Shown: one piece after another, positions 53,101 through 62,445 of the stretch
Position numbering within the stretch: position 1 is the stretch's first letter
Layout: the number at the start of each line of letters is the position of its first letter
Source of the DNA: Macrococcoides bohemicum
GTDB lineage: Bacteria; Bacillota; Bacilli; Staphylococcales; Staphylococcaceae
Length of the DNA: 64,000 bases
Reading direction: 5' to 3'
NCBI RefSeq assembly: GCF_003259675.1
Contig: NZ_PZJG01000003.1
Span: 62,001-126,000, forward strand
Position numbers and translations under genes: made by a program
Notes under the pieces: model-generated
What the model was told of the DNA's origin: nothing
Databases searched by the model: none
Seen by the model: the letters and a program-made list of their open reading frames with translations, nothing else

Positions 53101-54876
53101 ATGACCTCAGGATATATTCTATATATATTATTTAGCTTACTTGTGTTTTGGGCTGTAAACAGATTTATGATGCGAAGAACGAAGAAAAAAGCTGATATAA
53201 AAACAACGACACCGTTAACAGAAAGCAAGATGGATACACCAAATAATACGGTAAAAAGTTCTACTTATACGGCAAAAACAACAGGTGAAACAGCACATGT
53301 TACAAATACGGAATTAGATGTTAATAAACCTGTACATGAGCAAGTAAAATCACAAGGTGCACTTGTTGAATATGGTAAAGGTATAACGCTTGGTAAAGTT
53401 ATTACTGCTTTAATGATCGGTATGTTTGTAGCAATACTTAACCAGACGCTTATTAATGTAGCACTACCGGTATTAATCAATGATTTTAGTATTTCAACAT
53501 CTACAGCACAATGGTTAACAACAGGATTTATGCTCGTCAATGGTATTTTAGTACCGATTAGTGCATATATGATTCAGCGATTCACATATCGTCAGCTTTT
53601 CTTAACAGCGATGTTATTCTTTACAATCGGTTCAATTATTTGTGCCATTTCATTCAACTTCCCGTTAATGATGCTTGGACGTGTTATTCAGGCGGTTGGC
53701 GCAGGAATATTAATGCCGTTAGGAACAAACGTATTTATGACGTTATTCCCACCTGATAAACGTGGTGCTGCAATGGGTATGATGGGGATCGCAATGATAT
53801 TAGCACCGGCGATTGGTCCAACGGTAACAGGTTGGGTCATTCAAAACTATCATTGGAATGTTATGTTCTATGGTATGAGTATTATCGGGATTGTTTCCTT
53901 AATTATTGGTTTCTTCTGGTTTAAGATTTATCAACCGACTAAGGACGTTAAACTTGATATTCCCGGCGTAATATTCAGTACACTTGGATTTGGTAGTTTA
54001 CTATATGGATTCTCTGAAGCAGGAAATAAAGGATGGGATTCAGGTATCGTTATTTCAACGATGGTTATTGGTATTATCTTCATCGTGTTATTTATCTATC
54101 GAGAAATGACAATGAAGATTCCGATGATGGATTTACGCGCATTGAAATATAGTGGATTTTCATTCACATTACTCATCAATATTATTGTAACGATGAGTTT
54201 GTTTGGAGGTATGCTTTTATTACCTGTTTACTTACAATCTATTCGTGGATTCTCACCACTTGATTCTGGATTATTATTATTGCCTGGATCTCTTTTAATG
54301 GGTCTAATGGGACCAATATCAGGTAAATTACTTGATAAGATTGGTATTAAACCAATTGCGATTTTTGGTTTAGCTATTATGACCTATGCAACGTGGGAAC
54401 TTACGAAGTTAAGTATGGATACAAGTTATGGACATATATTAAGTATCTATATTCTGCGTTCGTTTGGTATGAGCTTTATTATGATGCCGATAATGACAGC
54501 AGGGATGAATGCATTACCACTTCGAATGATACCTCATGGTAACGCAATCAGTAATACTATTCGTCAATTAGCTGGTTCTATTGGCACAGCGATCTTAGTT
54601 ACCGTGATGACACAACAAACAACAGGACATATGGGAGATATTGCAAACCAATTAGATAAGACGAATCCAGCAATAGCTAATTCGATGACGGAAATTGGAC
54701 AGCAAATGGGTAACAGTAATTTAGGCTCACAAGTTGTAATGGGACAGTTACAGAAGATGGCGACGATTAACGGAATTAATGATGCGTTCTGGGTTGCAAC
54801 TGCATTAAGCTTCCTTGCATTTGTGCTGGCATTTTTCTTAAAAGGAAAAGATCATTACTCAACTGACGAAGTATAA
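53101..54876 (+). CDS. EmrB-type DHA2 efflux transporter with N-terminal extension
   Basis: 591 residues, ATG 53101 after gggagg. An extra N-terminal helix (about 4-21) and a polar linker (about 25-92) precede fourteen helices. LNQTLINVALPVLI, STAQWLTTGFMLVNGILVPISA, and motif C-like APAIGPTVTGWVIQNYHW mark the EmrB/LmrB group. The extension is uncommon for DHA2 proteins but I recall a similar one in a staphylococcal relative. Operates with the fusion protein at 52438 under TetR control. Confidence 0.88.
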   Translation: MTSGYILYILFSLLVFWAVNRFMMRRTKKKADIKTTTPLTESKMDTPNNTVKSSTYTAKTTGETAHVTNTELDVNKPVHEQVKSQGALVEYGKGITLGKVITALMIGMFVAILNQTLINVALPVLINDFSISTSTAQWLTTGFMLVNGILVPISAYMIQRFTYRQLFLTAMLFFTIGSIICAISFNFPLMMLGRVIQAVGAGILMPLGTNVFMTLFPPDKRGAAMGMMGIAMILAPAIGPTVTGWVIQNYHWNVMFYGMSIIGIVSLIIGFFWFKIYQPTKDVKLDIPGVIFSTLGFGSLLYGFSEAGNKGWDSGIVISTMVIGIIFIVLFIYREMTMKIPMMDLRALKYSGFSFTLLINIIVTMSLFGGMLLLPVYLQSIRGFSPLDSGLLLLPGSLLMGLMGPISGKLLDKIGIKPIAIFGLAIMTYATWELTKLSMDTSYGHILSIYILRSFGMSFIMMPIMTAGMNALPLRMIPHGNAISNTIRQLAGSIGTAILVTVMTQQTTGHMGDIANQLDKTNPAIANSMTEIGQQMGNSNLGSQVVMGQLQKMATINGINDAFWVATALSFLAFVLAFFLKGKDHYSTDEV

Positions 54877-54890
54877 CTGAATATTTTTAT

Positions 54891-54928
54891 AAACAAGGAG
54901 ATAAAATGATTTATCATCCTTGTTTATT
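54891..54928 (+). terminator. Terminator
   Basis: Stem aaacaagga.gataaa pairing with tttatc.atccttgttt, then a T-rich run. Confidence 0.8.
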
Positions 54929-54959
54929 TTTATATAATGATTGGTAAGGAGTGGGTTGT

Positions 54960-55490
54960 ATGAAAACCAAGTATATTGATAAACGCAGCTGGCGCCGTTT
55001 AATCAGAAAAGAATATCATGAAATTGATGTCAAAGATGAACAGTTTGAAGGCATTATCGGGGAAATTATCATGGAGAAAGTAAAGTCACCGTTAGTGGTT
55101 AATATTATTGGAGAAGACGTTGTCGTTGCAGATGATGGCTATCGCTGGCTACAAATATTACCCAAAGATAAACATTATAGTATAACAGTGATGTATAATC
55201 GTGAAAGTCAACCTATTCAATATTATATCGATATAAATGAAGCAAATTTTCCTGAACTTGGTCAGGCAAGAACGCATGATCTTTATTTAGATGTACTCGT
55301 ATTACCTGATGGTCGTTATGAACTGGTCGATGAACAAGATGCTAAACGTGCATTGCGTAAGAAAGAGATTACGAAGGCACAGTATGATTTTGCGTATCAG
55401 ACAGCAAATGAGATAATGCAGCATGTAAAGAACAACTTTGGCGATCTGGTAAAGTTGGCGGTCTATTGCAAAGAAAAAATAGAGAAATAA
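54960..55490 (+). CDS. DUF402-family protein (FomD/Ntdp-like)
   Basis: 176 residues from ATG 54960, eight bases after aaggag. DUF402 fold: DGYRWLQILPKDKHYSITVMYN, QYYIDINEANF and DLYLDVLVLPDGRYELVDEQD, with the acidic residues that bind metal in nucleotide phosphatases of this family. The S. aureus member hydrolyses nucleoside tri- and diphosphates. Here the N-terminal part is shorter and different, so it is a separate subgroup. Confidence 0.82.
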   Translation: MKTKYIDKRSWRRLIRKEYHEIDVKDEQFEGIIGEIIMEKVKSPLVVNIIGEDVVVADDGYRWLQILPKDKHYSITVMYNRESQPIQYYIDINEANFPELGQARTHDLYLDVLVLPDGRYELVDEQDAKRALRKKEITKAQYDFAYQTANEIMQHVKNNFGDLVKLAVYCKEKIEK

Positions 55491-55524
55491 AATGTGCCTA
55501 TCGAGGATGATAGGCACATTTTTT
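55491..55524. terminator. Bidirectional terminator
   Basis: Perfect stem aatgtgcctatc (55491-55502) / gataggcacatt (55509-55520) then T run; also ends the convergent SDR gene, whose stop overlaps the T run. Confidence 0.9.
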
Positions 55525-56392
55525 AGCTTGAAATATAATCTCCGCCATTGATGTGAATTGTTTGACCTGTAACATACGTAGAATCATTACTTGCTAAATA
55601 CACATATGCCGGTGCGTTTTCACTCGGTTGACCACGACGTCCTAAGGCAGTTTCGTGGCCATGCTTTTCAACCTTCTCAGCCGGGAATGTTGCCGGGATA
55701 AGTGGTGTGTAGATAGGACCTGGAGCAACAGAGTTTACGCGAATACCATCTTCAGCAAGACTTTGCGATAATGAGCGCGTAAATGCAGTGATTGCACCTT
55801 TAGTCGCTGAATAATCAATTAAAGTCTTAGAACCGCGATAAGCAGTAACACTACTTGTGTTAATAATCGTATCACCTTTAGCAAGATGAGGAAGTGCTGC
55901 TTTTGATAAATACATCATACCAAATACATTTGTCGCAAATGTTTCCTGAATTTGATCTGCTGTAATATCTAAAAGACTATCTTGTGGGAATTGTACACCA
56001 CCGTTATTAACTAATATATTAAGGCTGCCAAAGTCATTAACCACATTTTCAATCAATTGTTTACAATCATCTTCTGATTTTAAATCATGTTGATAAGCTT
56101 TTGCTTTTGCGCCGAGTTCTTCTAATCTCTTCACTGTATCATTAGCATCCGTTGATTCATCGAAATAACCGATTGCAACATTAGCACCTTCTTTAGCATA
56201 CAGAATAGCGACAGAACGACCGATACCTGAGTCACCACCGGTAATCAGTGCAACTTTACCTTTTAATTTGCCACTTGCTTTATAATTCTCATCTTCAGCG
56301 ATCGGCTTAGGATTCATGTCTTTCTCACTACCAGGCTGACTATCTTGAGTGTAACCTTTAATCTCTTTGTCGATCTTCTCGAATTTATCCAT
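55523..56392 (-). CDS. SDR oxidoreductase, stress-protein 39 type
   Basis: 289 residues from the ATG at 56392 after aggaggc. A polar N-terminal extension (about 1-40) rich in Lys/Asp/Pro precedes the classical SDR: LITGGDSGIGRSVA (about 50-63), D/H of YQHDLKSE, ILVNNGGVQ, catalytic Ser in INTSSVTAYRG, and Y-x-x-x-K in LIDYSATKGAI. Resembles B. subtilis YdaD/YhdF-type general stress proteins. Substrate unknown. Confidence 0.88.
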   Translation of the reverse strand: MDKFEKIDKEIKGYTQDSQPGSEKDMNPKPIAEDENYKASGKLKGKVALITGGDSGIGRSVAILYAKEGANVAIGYFDESTDANDTVKRLEELGAKAKAYQHDLKSEDDCKQLIENVVNDFGSLNILVNNGGVQFPQDSLLDITADQIQETFATNVFGMMYLSKAALPHLAKGDTIINTSSVTAYRGSKTLIDYSATKGAITAFTRSLSQSLAEDGIRVNSVAPGPIYTPLIPATFPAEKVEKHGHETALGRRGQPSENAPAYVYLASNDSTYVTGQTIHINGGDYISS

Positions 56393-56467
56393 CAATAACG
56401 CCTCCTAAGTAAGTATGATTATATTATTCCCTGATTGAAAATTATGAAACGACGTGCAAAATTTGAA

Positions 56468-56732
56468 TTGAAAATTAGATTAAGTTGGGTTAATATATAT
56501 ACAATTCAATAAGAATTTCTTCAGATGAGAAGAGTAACTTAATGACTTATGATAGAGAGCATGTGGCTGGTGGAAACATGTATAAGTTAAAAGTGAATGG
56601 GCTCATCATATGAATACTGGTTAACACATATACCAGTCGGAAACATGACCGTTACAACATGTGCGTTATGATAGTAGCGATTAGGTGGTATAGCGAGAGA
56701 CTCGTCCTTATTTAGGGACGAGTCTCTTTTTT
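56468..56732 (+). ncRNA. T-box leader of trpS with promoter
   Basis: Promoter TTGAAA (56468-56473), 17 bases, TAATAT (56491-56496). The leader follows: the T-box core aggtggta..gcg (56683-56695), then terminator stem gagactcgtcc / ggacgagtctc (56697-56726) with T run. In T-box leaders uncharged tRNA prevents termination. UGG at 56598-56600, in gtgaatggg, is a candidate Trp specifier; I could not fold the leader to prove it. Confidence 0.88.
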
Positions 56733-56755
56733 AGAAAAAAATGGGAGTGATGATT

Positions 56756-57754
56756 ATGAAAACGATACTTACAGGTATTAAACCAACTGGGGAGTTGCAC
56801 TTAGGTAATTATTTAGGAGCCATTAAACCGGCTGTCGATTTATCTCAGGATACAGCAAATCGTTATGCGTATTTTATCGCAGATATACATGCTTTAAACA
56901 ATGATCAGATTCGTAAAGAAGGTGCAATCAATACATTGTCGTATAAAATAGCAGCAGCATTTATTGCATTAGGCTTAGATACAGATAGATGTCTTTTCTA
57001 TAAACAATCTGATATACCTCAAATTACTGAAATGACGTTTTATTTAATGAATGAGGCATCTAAAGGTCTACTTAATCGTGCACATGCTTACAAAGCTAAA
57101 GTACAAGATAATATTGCAAACAATTTTGATCAAGATAAAAATGTAAATATGGGACTGTTTAATTATCCGGTATTAATGGCTTCAGATATATTAATAATGG
57201 ATACTGATATTGTGCCAGTTGGTAAAGATCAAATACAGCATATTGAGATCACACGAGATATAGCACAAAGTATCAATCACCAATATGGCGATATTTTTAA
57301 ATTACCGATTGCTCAAGTGGACGAAACGACAATGTTATTACCAGGAAATGATGGTCGTAAAATGAGTAAGAGTTATGGAAATACGATACCGCTATTTTCG
57401 ACCGAAAAAGAATTATATAAAAACATTATGAAAATTAAAACGGACTCTATTCCATTAGGGGAACCAATCCCAACTGAAAACTCAGTAGTTTACACTTTAT
57501 TTGAAGCATTTCTGGACAAAAGTGAAATGATTGACGTAAAGCGACAATTTGAATCGGGCGTTGGTTATGGAAATTTGAAGAAGAAATTATTTGAAGTGAT
57601 TTATAACGAATTGATAGATAAACGTGAGAAATATTTCGAATTATTGGATGACTATAAATATATTGATACAATATTAGAGAAAAATAAAATAATCGTGCGT
57701 GAACAAGCTCAAAAGAAAGTTGATCAACTTAAAAATAAAATGTTGAATCATTGA
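56756..57754 (+). CDS. trpS: Tryptophanyl-tRNA synthetase
   Basis: 332 residues from ATG 56756; the ribosome site gggagtgatg lies inside the longer frame from 56741. Class I synthetase: HIGH-like PTGELHLGNYLG (about 11-22), KMSKS in DGRKMSKSYGN (about 198-208). Charges tRNA-Trp. Under T-box control, which senses uncharged tRNA-Trp. The C-terminal end is helical and basic. Confidence 0.95.
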   Translation: MKTILTGIKPTGELHLGNYLGAIKPAVDLSQDTANRYAYFIADIHALNNDQIRKEGAINTLSYKIAAAFIALGLDTDRCLFYKQSDIPQITEMTFYLMNEASKGLLNRAHAYKAKVQDNIANNFDQDKNVNMGLFNYPVLMASDILIMDTDIVPVGKDQIQHIEITRDIAQSINHQYGDIFKLPIAQVDETTMLLPGNDGRKMSKSYGNTIPLFSTEKELYKNIMKIKTDSIPLGEPIPTENSVVYTLFEAFLDKSEMIDVKRQFESGVGYGNLKKKLFEVIYNELIDKREKYFELLDDYKYIDTILEKNKIIVREQAQKKVDQLKNKMLNH

Positions 57755-57765
57755 AAATATATCAA

Positions 57766-57923
57766 ACAAGTCCGATAAAAGTAATATATCGGACAAGAAA
57801 TCCCCAAATAGCCTATTTATCAATCAAACAAGTCCGATAAAAGTAGGATATCGGACAAGAAATCCCCAAATAGCCTATTTATCAATCAAACAAGTCCGAT
57901 AAAAGTAATATATCGGACAAGAT
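57766..57923. repeat. Three-copy hairpin array, TCCGAT family, 62-bp period
   Basis: Hairpins caagtccgat..atcggacaag with cores at 57771, 57833 and 57895, exactly 62 bases apart. Spacer text (aatccccaaatagcc..) is identical in the two full spacers. Other copies of this family, with different spacers, are at 24064-24155. Confidence 0.88.
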
Positions 57924-57952
57924 TCCATCGTGATATAAAGGAGAACAATACT

Positions 57953-58696
57953 ATGTACGACGCACATATTCATCTAGATAAATATTCTGAATCTAGGCAG
58001 CAGCATATTCTTCAAAACGAAGCGATTGACGGTTTGATTGCTGTGGCCATGGATTATCAAGGTTCTCAAAAGTTACTCGATTTATCTCAGCACAAGCAAG
58101 TTAATGTCGCACTCGGATTCCATCCTGAACAACCGTTAAATTATACTGAAATTAAGGAAATATTATCTCTGATCGATAATCATCATAATCAATTAACTGC
58201 TATCGGTGAGGTAGGTTTACCTCAATATTTAAGACGAGAACAGCCAAAGTTAAATGTACGACCATATATAGAGGTACTCGAACAATTTATTATTAAAGCG
58301 AAACAATATCGCTTACCGATTGTACTGCATGCTGTTTATGATGATGCACTTGTAACACTAGACTTACTGCAAAAACATGCAATTGAAAAAGCGCACTTTC
58401 ACTGGTTTAAAGCGAGTGATATTGTAATCAATCGATTATTAGCTACAGATTATATGGTGAGTGTTACACCTGATGTATTGTGGAATCCAAAGACACGTAA
58501 AGTTGTCACTTCTTTCCCGCTTGAAAGATTAATGGTTGAAACAGATGGTCCATGGCCCCACGATGGTTTTGAGCAGCATCACATTCATGCTCAGTTATCT
58601 GCTATAATAGAAGAAATTGGACATATAAAATCAATCGATACTGAAACTGTTAACCAGACAATAAAAGACAATACGATTCGATTTTATAATCTTTAG
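57953..58696 (+). CDS. TatD-family metal-dependent hydrolase
   Basis: 247 residues, ATG 57953 after aaggag. Metal site residues: YDAHIHLD (about 2-9), E in TAIGEVGLPQYL (about 87), H in LPIVLHAVYDD (about 125), H in KAHFHWFKAS (about 147), D in LMVETDGPWP (about 198). TatD proteins are 3'-5' DNases or D-aminoacyl-tRNA deacylases. Somewhat shorter than standard TatD (about 255). Confidence 0.9.
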   Translation: MYDAHIHLDKYSESRQQHILQNEAIDGLIAVAMDYQGSQKLLDLSQHKQVNVALGFHPEQPLNYTEIKEILSLIDNHHNQLTAIGEVGLPQYLRREQPKLNVRPYIEVLEQFIIKAKQYRLPIVLHAVYDDALVTLDLLQKHAIEKAHFHWFKASDIVINRLLATDYMVSVTPDVLWNPKTRKVVTSFPLERLMVETDGPWPHDGFEQHHIHAQLSAIIEEIGHIKSIDTETVNQTIKDNTIRFYNL

Positions 58697-58711
58697 AATT
58701 GAGGATTGTAT

Positions 58712-59602
58712 ATGAAAATTGATGATTACAGATTACTCGTTGCGCTTGCTGATGAAGAGACGTTACGTAAAGCAGCAGACACATTATATATATCACAGCC
58801 TGCAGTGAGTCAGCGTCTTAAATCTATTGAAACAGAGTGGGGTACTGAAATCTTTATACGTACGAAAAAGAAATTAATCGTTACAACAAATGGAGAAATG
58901 ATTATTCAGCATGCCAGAAAGATGTTAAAAGAAGAAACGAACTTAAAAGAGATGATTCATTCATCAGATGGTGTGGTCAACGGTAAACTTTCAATAGGTG
59001 TATCTTCTTTAATTGGTCATACTATTTTACCGATAGTTCTAGGAAGATTTGTAGAACGTTATCCGAATGTAAAAATACAGCTGCAAGTAGGTTCATCTGC
59101 ACGCATTACAAACAATCGACATGACTTTCATGTGTCAGTAATACGTGGGAGCAAGATTATGAATTTACATAACGAGTTATTAATGAGTGAGAAGCATTAC
59201 TTTATCTATCCAAAAAGTAAGGCACACGAACTTGATCAGTTGCCGATGATTGAATTTCAGGCAGATCCAATTTACCTAAAGGAAATTGAACATTGGTATA
59301 CCGAGCAGTTTAATAAGGAATATGCACCACAAATAAAGACCGATCAAATTTCCACTTGTAAATCATTGTTATTAAATGGTGTTGGTATGACCGTGTTGCC
59401 GGAAATCGTAATGAAAGATATTGACAATGACTTATTTGAAATCCAGTTGTTAGAAGTTGCTAACAACCCATTACTGCGTGAAACTTATCTTTGTTATGAA
59501 ACGGATATGTTAAGTTTACCGCAAGTGAGTGCCTACATAGAATTGATGAAAGAAGTAACTGCTGAATATCTTGATATAAAGAAATATGTGCCTATTATAT
59601 AG
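58712..59602 (+). CDS. ccpE: LysR-type regulator CcpE
   Basis: 296 residues from ATG 58712 with gagga upstream. HTH KIDDYRLLVALADEETLRKAADTLYISQPAVSQRLKSIE, then a substrate-binding domain. IEFQADPIYLKEIEHWY, DQISTCKSLLLNGVGMTVLPEI and IFIRTKKKLIVTTNGEMII strongly resemble S. aureus CcpE as I remember it. CcpE activates TCA-cycle genes in response to citrate. It lies ten bases after tatD and may share its transcript. Confidence 0.88.
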   Translation: MKIDDYRLLVALADEETLRKAADTLYISQPAVSQRLKSIETEWGTEIFIRTKKKLIVTTNGEMIIQHARKMLKEETNLKEMIHSSDGVVNGKLSIGVSSLIGHTILPIVLGRFVERYPNVKIQLQVGSSARITNNRHDFHVSVIRGSKIMNLHNELLMSEKHYFIYPKSKAHELDQLPMIEFQADPIYLKEIEHWYTEQFNKEYAPQIKTDQISTCKSLLLNGVGMTVLPEIVMKDIDNDLFEIQLLEVANNPLLRETYLCYETDMLSLPQVSAYIELMKEVTAEYLDIKKYVPII

Positions 59603-59632
59603 TGCGAATGCGATGTGTATTCGTACTTTTTT
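59601..59632 (+). terminator. Terminator after ccpE
   Basis: Stem agtgcgaat / attcgtact around a gcgatgtgt loop, one G-T pair, then six T. Overlaps the stop codon. Confidence 0.8.
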
Positions 59633-59675
59633 CTGTGTAAATTTGGTATATTAGTCTAGAAGAGAGGGAGTAAAT

Positions 59676-60332
59676 ATGGATGTAAATCAAATATTCAGCA
59701 AAATTGAAGAACAGACTGAGTTTGTAAAGATGGCAGAAGAATTTCAATATTTCTTTAAAGAATATGAAATGGGACTTCTGGAATTGACAAGTGATATTGA
59801 AATTATTAATCTTGAATGGCAGGCACGACATGGCTATTCACCATTTGAACATGTCAAATCACGTATTAAAGCACCACTTTCTTTACGCGAAAAATTAAAG
59901 CGTAAAGGCATTCCTATCACACTAGATGATATTAGATCAAATATATTCGATATTATTGGTGTACGCATTGTAACGACATTTGAAGAGGATGTTTATAAAA
60001 TATGCGAGCTTCTCAGTGGACGAAGTGACTTAAGGATCGTACGTGTAAAAGATTACATCAAAAATCCAAAACCAAGTGGCTATAAAAGTTTACATCTTAT
60101 TGTTGAGACTGAACTTGTACTGTCAGAAGGTGTGAAGTGGATACCTGCTGAAATTCAAATCAGAACACTAGCAATGGACTTTTTCGCATCAACTGAACAT
60201 AAATTACAGTACAAATATAATACGAAACAACTAAGTGATGAAATCCGAAAAGAACTAAGAGAAGTTGCTGATGCATCAGCTGAACTTGATCGTAAGATGA
60301 CTGAGGTACGTAATACAATTCTACTAGGGTAG
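59676..60332 (+). CDS. relP: Small alarmone synthetase, RelP type
   Basis: 218 residues, ATG 59676 after agagggag. Synthetase-only (p)ppGpp enzyme: HVKSRIKAPLSLREKLKRKG (about 50-69), DIIGVRIV (about 90), G-loop-like KNPKPSGYKSLHLIVETEL (about 130-148), EIQIRTLAMDFFASTEHKL (about 155-173). No hydrolase domain. The KNPKPSGYKSLH and AMDFFA-EHK text is of RelP rather than RelQ type. RelP in S. aureus is part of the cell-wall stress response. Eight bases before a PP2C-like gene. Confidence 0.9.
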   Translation: MDVNQIFSKIEEQTEFVKMAEEFQYFFKEYEMGLLELTSDIEIINLEWQARHGYSPFEHVKSRIKAPLSLREKLKRKGIPITLDDIRSNIFDIIGVRIVTTFEEDVYKICELLSGRSDLRIVRVKDYIKNPKPSGYKSLHLIVETELVLSEGVKWIPAEIQIRTLAMDFFASTEHKLQYKYNTKQLSDEIRKELREVADASAELDRKMTEVRNTILLG

Positions 60333-60340
60333 GTGTAAAT

Positions 60341-61156
60341 ATGATAACGTCAGTACTGGCACAAGGTGTTGGAATAATGAATGAGGATGCTGTTGTTATG
60401 AATGAAGCGGCAAATATTTATGGGGTAATTGACGGCGTTACAAGTTTGAAAGGTATTTTGATTGATAATATCACACCTGGAAAACGTGCTGCGGATGCTG
60501 TTAAAGCTTCATTCGAACAAGTTGATAACAGCATTACTTTAAATAATGCAACTGAACTTGCAAATGCCAGCATTCAAACGGAGATGGAAGCATTGAATAT
60601 CGCTATCAATCATCCAAAAGATAGATTCCAGTGTTGCCACGCAGTTGTAAAGCTTCATGACAATATAGCCGACTATACGAGTTCAGCTGACTGTGTTATC
60701 TACACGATTACAAAAGATAATAAAGTAAATCAAATCGTGCCTGATTATAGTAAGAAGAATGAAAGTGATCGCGTAAGGTACTGGCAGGATAAATATCCTG
60801 GTGTGTACGAATCAGATATATTACCTGAAGAAATGATTGAAGCCATTGATAATGCGAAAAGTACAGCAAATATTCCCGGGGGATATTCGGTAATGAATGG
60901 TGATGTAAATTTCAATCAGTCATATAATCGTGGACAATTTGATATAACAAATTTATCACATATCCTGATGACAACAGATGGGTTCTTTGATATAGAAAGA
61001 CTAGGCTTTGAGAAATTCGTTCAGAAATTTATTCATGATGGATTAGACGCTATGCTCGATTATATGATCACGAAAGAATTAGAAGATATCGAGAAAATTC
61101 ATTATCCACGAGTGAAATTGCATGATGATAAAGCAGCAGTATTAATCACATTTTAA
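60341..61156 (+). CDS. PP2C-like serine/threonine phosphatase domain protein
   Basis: 271 residues, ATG 60341 after taggtg. PPM fold: NEDAVVMNE (about 14), YGVIDGVTSLKG (D of the metal pair, about 27-38), LMTTDGFFDI (about 212-221), and HDDKAAVLITF at the end; the usual R-x-x-N-E-D, D-G-x-x-x, D-G and D-N-x-x elements are therefore matched. It probably removes phosphate from protein or another ligand. Eight bases downstream of relP, so likely co-transcribed. Confidence 0.78.
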   Translation: MITSVLAQGVGIMNEDAVVMNEAANIYGVIDGVTSLKGILIDNITPGKRAADAVKASFEQVDNSITLNNATELANASIQTEMEALNIAINHPKDRFQCCHAVVKLHDNIADYTSSADCVIYTITKDNKVNQIVPDYSKKNESDRVRYWQDKYPGVYESDILPEEMIEAIDNAKSTANIPGGYSVMNGDVNFNQSYNRGQFDITNLSHILMTTDGFFDIERLGFEKFVQKFIHDGLDAMLDYMITKELEDIEKIHYPRVKLHDDKAAVLITF

Positions 61157-61242
61157 ATAAACGTGACTATACAAATTATATTATTGCTTTATAATATAAC
61201 AGTATTGCAAGAAGTTATAATAAATAGAAAGTAAGTGTATAT

Positions 61243-62445
61243 ATGTTTAAAAATTTATTAAGTATAAAAAATTATGTCTTATTTCTTATTAATATGACAT
61301 TACTCGGTATGGCATTGGCAATTACGGTGCCATTCTTTGTGCTTTATGCAACACAGGAACTTGGTATGACACGTGGTCTATACGGTGTTATGATGGCGTT
61401 ATTTGCACTTGCTGGATTTGCTGTAAATACGATTGTTGCCAGATTTTCTGACAGAGCAGGATTTAGCAGAAAGTATATGATTATGTTCAGTTTAGCAATG
61501 GCATCAGTTGCATTTAGTATGTATTACCTAGTTTCTAATCCATACCTCTTTATTGCATTATATGTATTCTTTGGTGGTATGTCCGCACCTGCGATGCCTC
61601 AAATGTATGCATCTGCAAGAGAAAGTATCAATGCATCTGCTTCAAGTAAAAATGCAGTATTTGCAAACACCGTATTGCGTTCAATGTTTAGTTTTGGATT
61701 TCTGTTTGGACCATTAGTTGGTACAGTCTTACTTAAACAGTTTGGTTTTGGGGGCATTTTTGGAGGAACTGTAATCATCTACTGGATTGTATTGATTACT
61801 TTCTTAATCTTCTTCCACGAAGTAAAGCCTGAGAAAGTTGTCTACAGTTCTAATAGAATTGAGCCTGTTGCTCCAAATTTAGCAAAAGATATGTACTTAT
61901 TGATTCCGTTTCTAGCATTTGTATTCTTACATGTTGGGCAATGGATGTATACTTTGAATATGCCGCTTTTTGTAACAGAATTTATAAAAGAAGATGAAGC
62001 CAATGTAGGATATCTCGCGAGTTTATGTGCAGGACTTGAAGTACCGTTTATGATTATACTTGGCGTACTTGCAAGTAGATTTCAGACAAGGACATTATTG
62101 ATGATTGGTGCAGTTTCTGGTGGTGCCTATTACTTCTCGATCGGAGTATTTGATAATGTAACAGCAATGTTAATCGGCCAGGTATTGCTTGCGTTCTTCC
62201 TGGCGATATTACTTGGATTAGGAATTAGCTATTTTCAGGATATTCTACCTGACTTCCCGGGTTATGCATCTACATTGTTCTCAAACGCGATGATCGTCGG
62301 GCAATTAGTTGGTAATCTTTTAGGCGGCGTTATGAGTGGTATTGTTGGATTAGGTAACGTTTTCTTTGTATCAGCATCATTCATGTTGCTTGCATTTATT
62401 TTATTAATATTCACTAAACCTGTAAAAATGGAGGATTTAGGATGA
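61243..62445 (+). CDS. DHA1-type MFS transporter, sugar-efflux-like
   Basis: 400 residues, ATG 61243; ribosome site weak (aagtaag). Twelve helices. Motif A-like ARFSDRAGFSRKYMI after helix 2; SMFSFGFLFGPLVGTVL, GQWMYTLNMPLFVTEFI. The layout resembles SetA-type sugar or drug exporters. Overlaps the DUF456 gene as ATGA, so they are translated together. Confidence 0.85.
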   Translation: MFKNLLSIKNYVLFLINMTLLGMALAITVPFFVLYATQELGMTRGLYGVMMALFALAGFAVNTIVARFSDRAGFSRKYMIMFSLAMASVAFSMYYLVSNPYLFIALYVFFGGMSAPAMPQMYASARESINASASSKNAVFANTVLRSMFSFGFLFGPLVGTVLLKQFGFGGIFGGTVIIYWIVLITFLIFFHEVKPEKVVYSSNRIEPVAPNLAKDMYLLIPFLAFVFLHVGQWMYTLNMPLFVTEFIKEDEANVGYLASLCAGLEVPFMIILGVLASRFQTRTLLMIGAVSGGAYYFSIGVFDNVTAMLIGQVLLAFFLAILLGLGISYFQDILPDFPGYASTLFSNAMIVGQLVGNLLGGVMSGIVGLGNVFFVSASFMLLAFILLIFTKPVKMEDLG

